Of a DNA stretch of 64,000 nucleotides, positions 17,994 to 26,783 are shown one piece after another. Source of the DNA: Actinomycetota bacterium (GTDB lineage: Bacteria; Actinomycetota; Actinomycetes; Mycobacteriales; Mycobacteriaceae); contig JAFDWN010000037.1 of NCBI GenBank assembly GCA_018268465.1, positions 107,241 to 171,240 on the forward strand, in the 5' to 3' direction. Both the position numbers and the translations under genes were made by a program. The notes below the pieces were generated by a model that ran no database searches, was not told where the DNA came from, and saw only the letters and a list, made by a program, of their open reading frames with translations. Position 1 is the stretch's first letter; each line of letters opens with the position of its first letter.

Positions 17994-19616
17994 ATGTCTC
18001 GCACGATGCCCGCAATGAAGTGGAACGCATGGGGCGACCCGGGCGTCACCAGACCGCTGTCCGACGGGATCCGCTCGCTGCTGAAACAGGCTCTCGGCGT
18101 TGACGACTCGCTGCATCCGCCGCTCGAGCGGGATCAGGTGCGGCTGCGCCAGCCGGCGCTGCTGCCCGCGGACCGCGAGGCGTTCGAGGTGATGCTCGGC
18201 GCCGAATACTGCCGGGTCGACGACGACACGCGCCTGCTGCACGCCGGCGGCAAATCCACGCTGGACTTGTTGCGCCGCAGGGATTCCGGGGTGCAGGATG
18301 CACCCGATGCGGTTCTGCTGCCCGGCGACGAGGACGAGGTGGCGCAGATCCTGCGGGTGTGCAGCGACCGTCGCATCGCGGTCGTCCCGTTCGGCGGCGG
18401 CACCAGCGTGGTGGGCGGTCTGGACCCGATCCGCGGTGAGTTCAGCGCCGTCGTCTCGCTGGATCTGCGCAGGCTCGACCAGCTGCACGAACTCGACGAG
18501 GTCTCGAACGAAGCCGAGCTCGGCGCGGGCCTGACGGGGCCGGAGGCCGAGAGATTGCTCGGTGCAAGGGGATTCTCCCTCGGCCACTTCCCGCAGAGCT
18601 TCGAGTTCGCCACCATCGGCGGGTTCGCGGCGACCAGGTCGTCGGGTCAGGACTCCGCGGGCTACGGACGGTTCAACGACATGGTCCGCGGGCTGCGCGC
18701 GGTGACACCGGCCGGGGTACTCGACCTCGGGCGGGCTCCGGAATCGGCGGCCGGACCGGATCTGCGTGAACTGCTGATCGGATCGGAAGGACTGTTCGGC
18801 ATCATCACCCGCGTCCGGGTGCGAGTGCATCCTGTCCCGGCGACCACCCGCTACGAAGCGTGGTCGTTCCCGGATTTCGCGACCGGCGCCGACGCGCTGC
18901 GCGCCGTGGCGCAGACGGGTTCGGGACCGACCGTCATCCGGCTCTCCGACGAAGCCGAGACGGGCGTCAACCTGGCCACCACAGAGACTATCGGCGAACA
19001 GCGGGTCACCGGCGGCTGCCTGGCGATCACGCTGTTCGAAGGCACCGCCGAGCACACGGCCAGCCGGCATGCCGAAACCGCCGCCCTGCTGGCCGCGTCC
19101 GGCGGGACCTCCCTGGGCGAGGGTCCGGCCCGGGCCTGGGAGCACGGCAGGTTCGGCGCGCCGTACCTGCGCGACTCCCTCCTCTCGGCGGGCGCCTTGT
19201 GCGAGACGCTGGAGACCGCTACCACCTGGTCCAACATTCCCGTGTTGAAGGCTGCCGTTACCGACGCCCTGACCGCCTCGCTCGCCGGCGGGGAGGGCGG
19301 CGATCCCGATCTCGGCACACCGGCGCTGGTGATGTGCCACATTTCCCATGTGTACCCCACCGGCGCCTCGCTCTACTTCACCGTGGTCGCGGGACAACGC
19401 GCCAACCCGATAGAGCAGTGGCGCAAGGCCAAAGCCGCCGCCTCCGACGCGATGGTGCGATGCGGTGCCACCATCACCCACCATCACGCGGTCGGCGCCG
19501 ACCACCGTCCGTGGATGCGCGACGAGGTCGGCGACCTCGGCGTGCAGGTGCTGCGCGCGGTCAAGGCGACGCTCGATCCCGCCGGAATCCTCAACCCCGG
19601 CAAGCTCATCCCGTGA
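17994..19616 (+). CDS. FAD-binding oxidase, alkyl-dihydroxyacetonephosphate-synthase (AGPS)-like
   Basis: A 540-residue flavoprotein. The PCMH-type FAD-binding domain at residues ~95-270 has AVVPFGGGTSVVGG. The C-terminal cap carries ITHHHAVGADH near residue 492 and ends TLDPAGILNPGKL, as in AGPS proteins that make the ether bond of ether lipids. It matches Rv2251 in position. The histidine cluster and HxxGxDH pattern support AGPS over plain lactate/glycolate oxidases. It is followed after 31 bp by dagK and divergent from TetR-glpD, whose product DHAP is the AGPS backbone. Ether-lipid synthesis in mycobacteria is inference. Confidence 0.87.
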   Translation: MSRTMPAMKWNAWGDPGVTRPLSDGIRSLLKQALGVDDSLHPPLERDQVRLRQPALLPADREAFEVMLGAEYCRVDDDTRLLHAGGKSTLDLLRRRDSGVQDAPDAVLLPGDEDEVAQILRVCSDRRIAVVPFGGGTSVVGGLDPIRGEFSAVVSLDLRRLDQLHELDEVSNEAELGAGLTGPEAERLLGARGFSLGHFPQSFEFATIGGFAATRSSGQDSAGYGRFNDMVRGLRAVTPAGVLDLGRAPESAAGPDLRELLIGSEGLFGIITRVRVRVHPVPATTRYEAWSFPDFATGADALRAVAQTGSGPTVIRLSDEAETGVNLATTETIGEQRVTGGCLAITLFEGTAEHTASRHAETAALLAASGGTSLGEGPARAWEHGRFGAPYLRDSLLSAGALCETLETATTWSNIPVLKAAVTDALTASLAGGEGGDPDLGTPALVMCHISHVYPTGASLYFTVVAGQRANPIEQWRKAKAAASDAMVRCGATITHHHAVGADHRPWMRDEVGDLGVQVLRAVKATLDPAGILNPGKLIP

Positions 19617-19647
19617 GCACCCGCGAGACGCCGGAGACCGACCGCGC

Positions 19648-20553
19648 ATGAGCCCCATCGGCCGCGTCACGCTGCTCACCAACCCGATGTCCGGGCACGG
19701 AAACGCCCCGCACGCCGCCGAGCGCGCTGTCGCACGGTTCCAGCGACGCGGTGTCGACGTGTGCGAGATCGTCGGTTCGGACGCCGCGCATGCGCGCCGG
19801 CTGGTCGACGAGGCCCTGGCCCGCGGCACCGACGCCCTGGTGGTCGCCGGCGGGGACGGGGTCGTCGCGCTGGCATTGCAGGCCCTGGCGACGGGCGACG
19901 TCCCGCTCGGGATCGTGCCCGCGGGCACCGGCAACGATCACGCCCGCGAATACGGTTTGCCCACAGACGATCCCGAGGCAGCCGCCGATGTGGTCGTCGA
20001 CGGCGTCACCCGAACCGTCGACCTCGGACTGATCACGGGCGCCGACGGCGCGCGCATCTGGTTCGGCACCGTGATGGCGGCCGGATTCGACTCGCTGGTG
20101 AGCGACCGCACCAACCGGATGCGCTGGCCGCACGGGCGGTTCCGGTACAACCTGGCGATGGTCGCCGAACTGTCGCGGCTGCGTCCGCTGCCGTTCCGGC
20201 TGGCGTTCGACGACGGCCCGGAATTCGACGCGGACCTGACGCTGACCGCATTCGGCAACACCCGCAGTTACGGCGGCGGGATGCTGATCTGCCCGGGCGC
20301 CGACCCCACCGACGGACTGCTCGACATCACGATGGTGGGTGCCACATCGCGCACCCGCCTCATCCGGCTGTTCCCGACGGTGTTCAAGGGCACCCACGTC
20401 AACCTCGACCGGGTGCAGACCGCGCGGGCCCGCACGGTGCGCGTCGACTCGCCGGGTATCAACGCCTATGCGGACGGCGATTTCGCCTGTCCCCTCCCTG
20501 TGACGGTATCCGCGGTTCCGCACGCGCTGAAGATCCTGGTGCCGCGCGCCTGA
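19648..20553 (+). CDS. dagK: Diacylglycerol kinase family lipid kinase
   Basis: A 301-residue cytosolic/peripheral lipid kinase. It has the catalytic-domain motifs NPMSGHGNA, VVAGGDGVVALAL (GGDGT variant) and IVPAGTGNDHARE, then the C-terminal beta-sandwich with SYGGGMLICPGA and DGDFACP. It phosphorylates diacylglycerol or a related lipid to phosphatidate. The position matches Rv2252, which is linked to phosphatidylinositol-mannoside synthesis. ATG 19648 is used because an upstream in-frame extension overlaps the preceding gene in a poor reading frame. It forms a unit with the AGPS-like gene. Confidence 0.92.
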   Translation: MSPIGRVTLLTNPMSGHGNAPHAAERAVARFQRRGVDVCEIVGSDAAHARRLVDEALARGTDALVVAGGDGVVALALQALATGDVPLGIVPAGTGNDHAREYGLPTDDPEAAADVVVDGVTRTVDLGLITGADGARIWFGTVMAAGFDSLVSDRTNRMRWPHGRFRYNLAMVAELSRLRPLPFRLAFDDGPEFDADLTLTAFGNTRSYGGGMLICPGADPTDGLLDITMVGATSRTRLIRLFPTVFKGTHVNLDRVQTARARTVRVDSPGINAYADGDFACPLPVTVSAVPHALKILVPRA

Positions 20554-20564
20554 TGCGGTGCGAA

Positions 20565-20600
20565 CGACGCCGCGGTTCAGGTGAACACCACTCGGCGTCG
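20565..20600. terminator. Possible bidirectional terminator hairpin
   Basis: CGACGCCG (20565-20572) and CGGCGTCG (20593-20600) form a perfect 8-bp stem around a 20-base loop. It lies 11 bp after dagK in the convergent gap before the DUF3145 gene. No T-tract follows. Confidence 0.35.
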
Positions 20601-20708
20601 GCAGCCGAAACGTCCAACAGATCTACGGACGCCGCCTCGCGGAGATCGTCCTGGACCGCATGGACTCCGGCGAAGGTCCGGTCGGTGAGAGCTGGCCGAT
20701 GACGACCC

Positions 20709-21221
20709 TCAGCCGACTCCCCTGCTGAGCCAGCTGACTTCGGCGGCGTCTCCGCCGTGGCGGTAGGGCTCCAGCGATTCGTCCCACGCGGTGCCCAGCA
20801 CCGAATCCAGTTCGGCTGCCAGCACGTCGGCACCCGACGCCATCAGGGCACGCAGGCGCATCTCGCCGACCATGACGTCGCCGTTAGCGCTCATCGGCCC
20901 GCTCCACAGACCCAGCTGCGGGGTGTGGCACCAGCGGTGGCCGTCGACACCCGCGCTGGGGTCCTCGGTGACCTCGAACCGCAGGACCGACCACGACCGC
21001 AACGCGTTGGCCAACTGCGCCCCGGTACCCACCGGACCGATCCAGTTGGTGACGGCGCGCAACTGGCCGGGCATGGCAGGTTGCGGGGTCCACTTGAGAT
21101 TCGCCCGCGCCGACAGGGCCGACGACAAGGCCCACTCGACATGCGGGCACACCGCCGCGGGTGAGGCATGGATGTAGACCACGCCCGTCGTCGCGTCGGC
21201 GAACTGGTTCGACGCACGCAT
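20709..21221 (-). CDS. DUF3145 family protein
   Basis: A 170-residue soluble protein starting MRASNQFADATTGVVYIHASP and containing the family-typical region CPHVEWALSSALSA and MPGQLRAVTNWIG. It is conserved in mycobacteria and related actinobacteria with no known function; by synteny it is the Rv2256c homologue. Two adjacent ATGs (21224 and 21221) follow GGAGCAG. The second has better spacing. There is no signal peptide or membrane segment. Confidence 0.8.
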   Translation of the reverse strand: MRASNQFADATTGVVYIHASPAAVCPHVEWALSSALSARANLKWTPQPAMPGQLRAVTNWIGPVGTGAQLANALRSWSVLRFEVTEDPSAGVDGHRWCHTPQLGLWSGPMSANGDVMVGEMRLRALMASGADVLAAELDSVLGTAWDESLEPYRHGGDAAEVSWLSRGVG

Positions 21222-21331
21222 CATCTGCTCCTTTGGCTCCACGAGGGACGTCTTCCCCAACGACCTGGTGAACCCGAGAAGTAACAGTTGTGTCGTGCGT
21301 GTCTATTGTGCCTTGTGGGGCACCTGTTGCG

Positions 21332-22156
21332 CTAGTCTGCGGCGAATTCTCTCAGTACTCCATCAGAGACTGCGGGCCACAACGGCTGCGCCCACTTCCC
21401 GAAGTCGCGGTCGGTCAGAACGACCAGCGCCAGGTCGACGGCGGGATCCACCCATAGAAACGTGCCGGACTGACCGAAATGGCCGTAGGTCCGCGCGGAG
21501 TTGGCCGATCCGGTCCAGTGCGGCGATTTGCTGTCGCGGATCTCAAAGCCCAGGCCCCAGTCGTTGGGCCGCTGCGACCCGTACCCCGGCAGCATCCCGG
21601 CCAGCCCGGGGAACTGGACGCTCGTCGCATCCCGGTGCATCTCCGGGGAGACGAGCATCGGCCGCAACATCTCACCGGCAAACGCGGACAAATCGGCGAC
21701 CGTCGACGTGACACCGAACCCCGCCGCCGCCGGGCCACCGTCCAGCGCGCTGCCTGCCATCCCGAGCGGGTCGAACACCGCCTCGGACAGGTAGGTCCCG
21801 AACGCGATCCCCGATTCCGACTCGATCGCCTCGGCCAGCACCTGGAAGCCGTAGTTGGAGTAGGCCCGTTTGGCACCCACGTCGGCGACGGTGTCGGCCG
21901 ATGCCATCGCCAGACCCGATGCGTGGGCCAGCAGATGGCGGATCGTCGACCCCGGCGGACCGGCCGCGGTGTCCAGGTCGAGCACACCCTCTTCGACGGC
22001 GACCTGCGCGGCGCGCGCGACGAGCAGTTTGGTCACCGACGCCAGGGCGAACCGGCCGGTGACGTCGCCGACGGTGGCGACGATTCCCGACGGGCCGACC
22101 ACCGCCGCCGCGGCCGTGTCGACCGGCCAATCCCGGAGAACTTCGAGTGCAGCCAT
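21332..22156 (-). CDS. Serine hydrolase, beta-lactamase/esterase class C fold
   Basis: A 274-residue protein with the three motifs of the class C beta-lactamase/DD-peptidase fold: SVTK (SxxK nucleophile, about residue 40), YSNYG (YxN, about residue 99) and HFGQSG in place of the KTG/HxG triad near residue 225. No signal peptide is seen, so it probably acts in the cytosol as an esterase or amidase and not as a secreted beta-lactamase. Synteny points to Rv2257c. It ends 110 bp from the start of the DUF3145 gene on the same strand. Confidence 0.85.
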   Translation of the reverse strand: MAALEVLRDWPVDTAAAAVVGPSGIVATVGDVTGRFALASVTKLLVARAAQVAVEEGVLDLDTAAGPPGSTIRHLLAHASGLAMASADTVADVGAKRAYSNYGFQVLAEAIESESGIAFGTYLSEAVFDPLGMAGSALDGGPAAAGFGVTSTVADLSAFAGEMLRPMLVSPEMHRDATSVQFPGLAGMLPGYGSQRPNDWGLGFEIRDSKSPHWTGSANSARTYGHFGQSGTFLWVDPAVDLALVVLTDRDFGKWAQPLWPAVSDGVLREFAAD

Positions 22157-22222
22157 CGCGCTGGAGCCTACTTGCCCGCACCGGCGGGGCGGCTCTCGGC
22201 CGGTGCGGGCGGGTAGCGCCGG

Positions 22223-23305
22223 CTACTTGTGCGCCACGTAGTAGTTGTTGAACGGATCGGTGTCGACCTCACGCACCTGCACCTGCCCGAAGCCGGCCTC
22301 GGCGAGCATCGCGGTCGCCAGCTGCCTGCCCCACATGGCGCCGAGACCCGCCCCGCCCTCGCTCAACGAAACCGTCATGCAGTGCATCGCCGACGCGGTG
22401 TAGAACCATGACGCCCAAGGGATCTCGATATTGTCCTCCAGATTGCTTGACGCTTTGATGTCGACCATCAACAGCACACCGCCCGGCCGCAGCGCGCGGT
22501 GGATGTTGGCGAGCACCCGCGCGGGGTCGGCCTGGTCGTGGATGGCGTCGAACACCGTGATCGCGTCGAACGCCTCCACCACGTCCAGGGCCGCGACATC
22601 CTGGCGGGCGAAACCCGCATTGCCGAGCCCGAGCGCGGCGGCTTCGGCCCGGGCGTCCTCGATCGCCGGACCCGAGAAGTCGTATCCGGTGAACCGGCTG
22701 GCGGGGAAGGCCCGGGCCATCAGATTGATGGCATGTCCACCGCCGCATCCGATGTCGGCGACGTCGATACCCGCCTGCAGGCGCTCGGGCAGCCCGTCGA
22801 CCAGCGGCAGGATGCCGCCGACGAGGGCGGCGTCGAACACACCCCCGCTCACCTCGGCCATGATGGCGTGGAAGCGCGGGAACTCGGTGTACGGCAGCCC
22901 GCCACCCTGCCGGAAGCAGCCGATGATCTTCTGTTCGACCTCCCCGAAGATCGCAATGTTCTGTGCCAGCCTGGCGATGTTCGCGGCACCGCCGGCCCGG
23001 GTCAGCGCGGCGGTGTGCGCGCGGGGCAGTTCGTAGGTCGCCCGCGCGGGGTGATAGTCGATGATGCCGGCGCTGACCAAACCGCCCAGCCACTCCCGCA
23101 CGTAGCGTTCGTCGAGGCCGGCCGCGTCGGCGATCTGCGCACTGGTCGCGGCGGGCAATTCGGCCATCGTGTCGAACAAACCGGTCTGGTGGCCGATGCT
23201 CACCAACAATGCGATCGCCGCGTCGTTGACGATGCCGAGCATGCGGGCACCGAATCGCTCGGCCGGATCACCTGCCGCGGCGGAGGTTTCCTCGATCGTT
23301 GTCAT
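22223..23305 (-). CDS. SAM-dependent methyltransferase with N-terminal winged helix
   Basis: A 360-residue protein. Residues ~25-110 form a dimerisation winged helix ([23 protein letters not shown]) and residues ~170-350 a Rossmann methyltransferase, with [15 protein letters not shown] as SAM motif I and [13 protein letters not shown] downstream. It matches Rv2258c, once called a transcriptional regulator but structurally a methyltransferase. The fold resembles small-molecule O-methyltransferases. ATG 23305 is the natural start. It shares strand with the LuxR-type gene upstream, separated by 87 bp. Confidence 0.87.
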   Translation of the reverse strand: MTTIEETSAAAGDPAERFGARMLGIVNDAAIALLVSIGHQTGLFDTMAELPAATSAQIADAAGLDERYVREWLGGLVSAGIIDYHPARATYELPRAHTAALTRAGGAANIARLAQNIAIFGEVEQKIIGCFRQGGGLPYTEFPRFHAIMAEVSGGVFDAALVGGILPLVDGLPERLQAGIDVADIGCGGGHAINLMARAFPASRFTGYDFSGPAIEDARAEAAALGLGNAGFARQDVAALDVVEAFDAITVFDAIHDQADPARVLANIHRALRPGGVLLMVDIKASSNLEDNIEIPWASWFYTASAMHCMTVSLSEGGAGLGAMWGRQLATAMLAEAGFGQVQVREVDTDPFNNYYVAHK

Positions 23306-23392
23306 GCCGGTGATGCTAGGCCGACGGGCGATGCCGCCACATCGGGCAATTCATGCGTTCGGCGCGCGCGGCCGTGGTGCGAACGATGTAGT

Positions 23393-25033
23393 TCACCGCG
23401 GCGGCGGCAGCAGCTTGTGCTGGAACGCCCAGTTCGCCGCCGCCGTGCGCGACGACACTCCGAGTTTGGTGTAGATGTTCGCCAGATGGCGGCCGACGGT
23501 CTTCTCGCTGATGTGCAGCTGCGCGGCGACCTGCCGGTTGGTGGCGCCACCCGCGATGCCGGTGAGCACCTCGATCTCCCGCCTGGTCAGTCCGCCCGCG
23601 CGGGACAGCCCGCAGATGCCCGCGGGCTCGACGCCGAGCTGCTCGTAGATGGTGTCGGCGGTGGCGGCATCGGCGGCGGCGGTGTCCTCGTCGCCGATGC
23701 CGCGGTGTGCCAACGCCATCCACTCGTACACTTCGGCGGTTTCGTACCGAGCCTCCAGCTGCCGGTACTCGCGCAGCGCGGATTCCAGAGATCGCAGCGC
23801 CTCCTCATGGCGCGCCGACCGGACCAGCACGGCGCCTCGCGCGTGCGCGGCCCACGCCCGGAACCCGGGCGTGCCGAACGCCTGCGCCGCCTGTTCGAGT
23901 TCACGACAGTGGTGCTCGGCCTCGTCGAGGCTGCCGCGGGTCAGTGCGACGTCGACCGCGGCACGCAGCAGCCGCATCCTGTCGATGCCGTCACGGCCCG
24001 CCAGCGCAACCCGCAACCCCGACCACGCGGCCTGCTGGTCGCCGAGGCCGCAGCGCACCAGCGCCTCACCCGGCTGCGGATCCATGCCCAGCGACCTCGC
24101 CCTGGCGAACGCGGCCAGCGCCCCGTTCGAATCCCCGAGCCGCCGGCGAACCTCGCCCAGTTCGTAGAAGCCCTCGGCGGCGGCCCAGCCGTTCACACCG
24201 GCGAGCGCCTCGCTGGTCGCGAGCAGCCGGTCCTCCAGCCGCCGGTAGTCGTCCGATGCGGCCTGCAGTTGGAGGCGGTGCACATCGCACACCCCGCCGT
24301 AGGGCACCGATCCGGACAGATCGCACCATTGCTCCATCGACCGCGTCCAGGCCCGCATCCGCGGCAGATCGCCCAGCTTGTGGCAGTGGTGCAGCACGAT
24401 GCAGTAGATGTCCCCCGCCCATTCGATGGGCACCTGGTCGGCCAGCACCTGCAGCATCGCCTCATCGATGAGGCCGTACGCCTCGGCCATCCGGGCGTCC
24501 AGCATCGCCGCCAGCCCCTCGGCGACCAGGCCGAGCGCGGTGATCGCCGGGACCTCGAGACGCGCCGACAGCGTCCGCAGCGCCGCCACGCGGACACCGG
24601 CGGACTCCCTGTCACGGTCCATCACCGCCGAAATCGCCTCGACGTACGCCAGATAGCCGTGGGGCGGTCCTTCGGCGGCTCCGTCGAGCAGCCTGCGCGC
24701 CCGGTTCATCCATCCGCGGCCGATGTTCAGGTCGCCCCGCGTGAACCACGCAAGGGACAGTTCGACGGCTTTCATCGCCGCGGCGGCCGGGTCGGTGCGG
24801 GCCAGCCGGGTGAACACCAACTCGGCGATCCGCACCGCCTCCTTGGTGTTGCCCAGCCGCCACGCCGCCATCGCCATGGCGTCCAGATCGTCGACGGCCA
24901 GCGGACCGAACTCGCCGGCGCGCACGAATCCGCCGTAGCTGGCCGGCCAATCGCGGGCGCGGTACGCCTCGCGCGCCGCGGCGAGCACGTCGGCCTGTGT
25001 CTCGAAATAGGTGTCCACGATGATCGAGTCCAA
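23393..25033 (-). CDS. LuxR-family regulator with N-terminal TPR-like repeats
   Basis: A 546-residue protein. Residues ~15-465 are helical TPR/MalT-like repeats, and the C-terminal ~65 residues are a LuxR/NarL helix-turn-helix (LTRREIEVLTGIAGGATNRQ, then ISEKTVGRHLANIYTKL). No P-loop or response-receiver domain is visible, so it is not a full LAL regulator. The TTG at 25033 gives the longest form; GTG 25018 is possible. It is divergent from mscR with 41 bp between starts and is not in the syntenic M. tuberculosis locus as I recall it. Confidence 0.85.
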   Translation of the reverse strand: MDSIIVDTYFETQADVLAAAREAYRARDWPASYGGFVRAGEFGPLAVDDLDAMAMAAWRLGNTKEAVRIAELVFTRLARTDPAAAAMKAVELSLAWFTRGDLNIGRGWMNRARRLLDGAAEGPPHGYLAYVEAISAVMDRDRESAGVRVAALRTLSARLEVPAITALGLVAEGLAAMLDARMAEAYGLIDEAMLQVLADQVPIEWAGDIYCIVLHHCHKLGDLPRMRAWTRSMEQWCDLSGSVPYGGVCDVHRLQLQAASDDYRRLEDRLLATSEALAGVNGWAAAEGFYELGEVRRRLGDSNGALAAFARARSLGMDPQPGEALVRCGLGDQQAAWSGLRVALAGRDGIDRMRLLRAAVDVALTRGSLDEAEHHCRELEQAAQAFGTPGFRAWAAHARGAVLVRSARHEEALRSLESALREYRQLEARYETAEVYEWMALAHRGIGDEDTAAADAATADTIYEQLGVEPAGICGLSRAGGLTRREIEVLTGIAGGATNRQVAAQLHISEKTVGRHLANIYTKLGVSSRTAAANWAFQHKLLPPPR

Positions 25034-25062
25034 CGGTACTGCGGGCGGCTTGCCGCGGACGC

Positions 25063-25068
25063 TAGGTT
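25063..25068 (+). promoter_or_regulatory. Candidate -10 box for leaderless mscR mRNA
   Basis: TAGGTT matches TANNNT and ends six bases before the mscR ATG at 25075. No Shine-Dalgarno sequence is present. The box lies in the 41-bp gap shared with the divergent LuxR-type gene. Confidence 0.45.
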
Positions 25069-25074
25069 GTACGC

Positions 25075-26160
25075 ATGAGTCAGACGGTGCGCGGTGTGAT
25101 TTCCCGGAAGAAGGGTGAGCCAGTCGAGGTCACCGATGTGGTGATACCCGATCCGGGTCCTGGTGAGGTGGTCGTCGACATCATCGCCTGCGGGGTGTGC
25201 CACACCGACCTGACCTACCGCGAGGGCGGTATCAACGACGAGTACCCGTTCCTGCTGGGCCACGAGGCCGCGGGCACGGTCGAGTCCGTCGGCGCCGGGG
25301 TCACCAATGTGGCGCCGGGCGATTTCGTGATCCTGAACTGGCGCGCGGTGTGCGGACAGTGCCGGGCCTGTAAGCGCGGACGCCCGTGGTACTGCTTCAA
25401 CACCTTCAACGCCGAGCAGAAGATGACCCTGACCGACGGCACCGAACTCACCCCGGCGCTGGGGGTCGGCGCCTTCGTCGAGAAGACGCTCGTCCACGAG
25501 GGTCAGTGCACCAAGGTCGATCCGGAGGCCGACCCGGCCGTCGCCGGCCTGCTGGGCTGTGGGGTGATGGCGGGGATCGGCGCGGCGATCAACACGGGCG
25601 CGGTCTCCCGCGACGACACCGTCGCGGTGATCGGCTGCGGCGGGGTCGGCGATGCCGCCATCGCCGGCGCGGCGCTGGTCGGCGCCAAGCGCATCATCGC
25701 CGTCGACACCGACAACACGAAACTGAACTGGGCGCGCGGGTTCGGCGCCACCCACACCATCAACGCGCGCGAACTCGACGTGGTCGAGACCATTCAGGAC
25801 CTCACCGACGGCAACGGCGCCGACGTGGTCATCGACGCCGTCGGCCGCCCCGAAACCTGGAAGCAGGCGTTCTACGCCCGCGACCTTGCCGGGACCGTGG
25901 TGCTCGTCGGTGTCCCCACCCCGACCATGACGCTGGAGATGCCGCTCGTCGACTTCTTCTCCCGCGGCGGCTCGCTCAAGTCGTCCTGGTACGGGGATTG
26001 CCTGCCCGAACGCGACTTCCCCACCCTGATCAGCCTGTACCTGCAGGGCCGGCTGCCGCTGGAGAAATTCGTCTCCGAACGCATCGGACTGGACGATATC
26101 GAAGCCGCTTTCCACAAGATGCACGCCGGTGAGGTGCTGCGCTCGGTGGTGATGCTGTGA
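25075..26160 (+). CDS. mscR: S-nitrosomycothiol reductase / mycothiol-dependent formaldehyde dehydrogenase
   Basis: A 361-residue zinc alcohol dehydrogenase of class III type. It oxidises the formaldehyde-mycothiol adduct and reduces S-nitrosomycothiol. Catalytic zinc ligands include Cys42 in GVCHTD and His63 in LLGHEAAG. The structural zinc cysteines are Cys93, Cys96, Cys99 and Cys107. The NAD motif is [10 protein letters not shown]. Synteny matches Rv2259. The next gene overlaps by four bases, as in M. tuberculosis, where an MBL hydrolase follows. The likely leaderless promoter is noted separately. Confidence 0.94.
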   Translation: MSQTVRGVISRKKGEPVEVTDVVIPDPGPGEVVVDIIACGVCHTDLTYREGGINDEYPFLLGHEAAGTVESVGAGVTNVAPGDFVILNWRAVCGQCRACKRGRPWYCFNTFNAEQKMTLTDGTELTPALGVGAFVEKTLVHEGQCTKVDPEADPAVAGLLGCGVMAGIGAAINTGAVSRDDTVAVIGCGGVGDAAIAGAALVGAKRIIAVDTDNTKLNWARGFGATHTINARELDVVETIQDLTDGNGADVVIDAVGRPETWKQAFYARDLAGTVVLVGVPTPTMTLEMPLVDFFSRGGSLKSSWYGDCLPERDFPTLISLYLQGRLPLEKFVSERIGLDDIEAAFHKMHAGEVLRSVVML

Positions 26161-26783
26161 GTGCCGGAATCCAGCGGCTCGTCACCCACGGCGTCTTCGA
26201 ACTCGACGGGGGCAGCTGGGAAGTCGACAACAACATCTGGGTCGTCGGTGACGACTCCGAGGTCGTCGTATTCGACGCCGCCCATACCGCCGCCCCGATC
26301 ATCGACGCCGTCGGCGGGCGCAACGTCGTCGCCGTGATCTGCACTCACGGCCACAACGACCACGTCACCGTCGCACCCGAACTCGGCCAGGCCCTCGACG
26401 CCCCGGTGCTGCTGCACCCCGGGGACGACGTGCTGTGGCGAATGACCCATCCGGACAAGGACTTCCGTGCCGTGGAGGACGGGCAGACTCTGCGGGCCGG
26501 CGGCGTGGAGCTACGGGCGCTGCACACGCCGGGCCATTCGCCGGGGTCGGTGTGCTGGTATGCACCCGACCTACATGCGGTGTTCTCCGGGGACACCCTC
26601 TTCGAGGGCGGGCCCGGCGCCACCGGCCGGTCGTACTCCGACTTCCCGACCATCCTCGATTCGATCTCCAACCGGCTGGGCAGCCTGCCCGGCGACACCG
26701 TGGTCTACACCGGCCACGGCGACTCCACCACCGTCGGCGACGAGATCGTCCACTACGACGAATGGGTCGCTCGGGGTCACTAG
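26157..26783 (+). CDS. Metallo-beta-lactamase-fold hydrolase in the mscR operon
   Basis: A 208-residue protein with the MBL zinc motif THGHNDH (HxHxDH) near residues 62-68, later HTPGHSPGS and a C-terminal [12 protein letters not shown]. The GTG start overlaps the mscR stop as GTGA. It is homologous in position to Rv2260. By context it probably hydrolyses a mycothiol thioester such as S-formyl- or S-lactoylmycothiol, as glyoxalase-II-type MBL enzymes do for glutathione; this is inference. Confidence 0.88.
   Translation: MSAGIQRLVTHGVFELDGGSWEVDNNIWVVGDDSEVVVFDAAHTAAPIIDAVGGRNVVAVICTHGHNDHVTVAPELGQALDAPVLLHPGDDVLWRMTHPDKDFRAVEDGQTLRAGGVELRALHTPGHSPGSVCWYAPDLHAVFSGDTLFEGGPGATGRSYSDFPTILDSISNRLGSLPGDTVVYTGHGDSTTVGDEIVHYDEWVARGH

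Noticed and set aside
17886-19934. A 682-codon antisense frame over the AGPS-like gene
   Set aside because: It is a codon-bias shadow. The sense strand encodes an intact FAD enzyme with conserved motifs.
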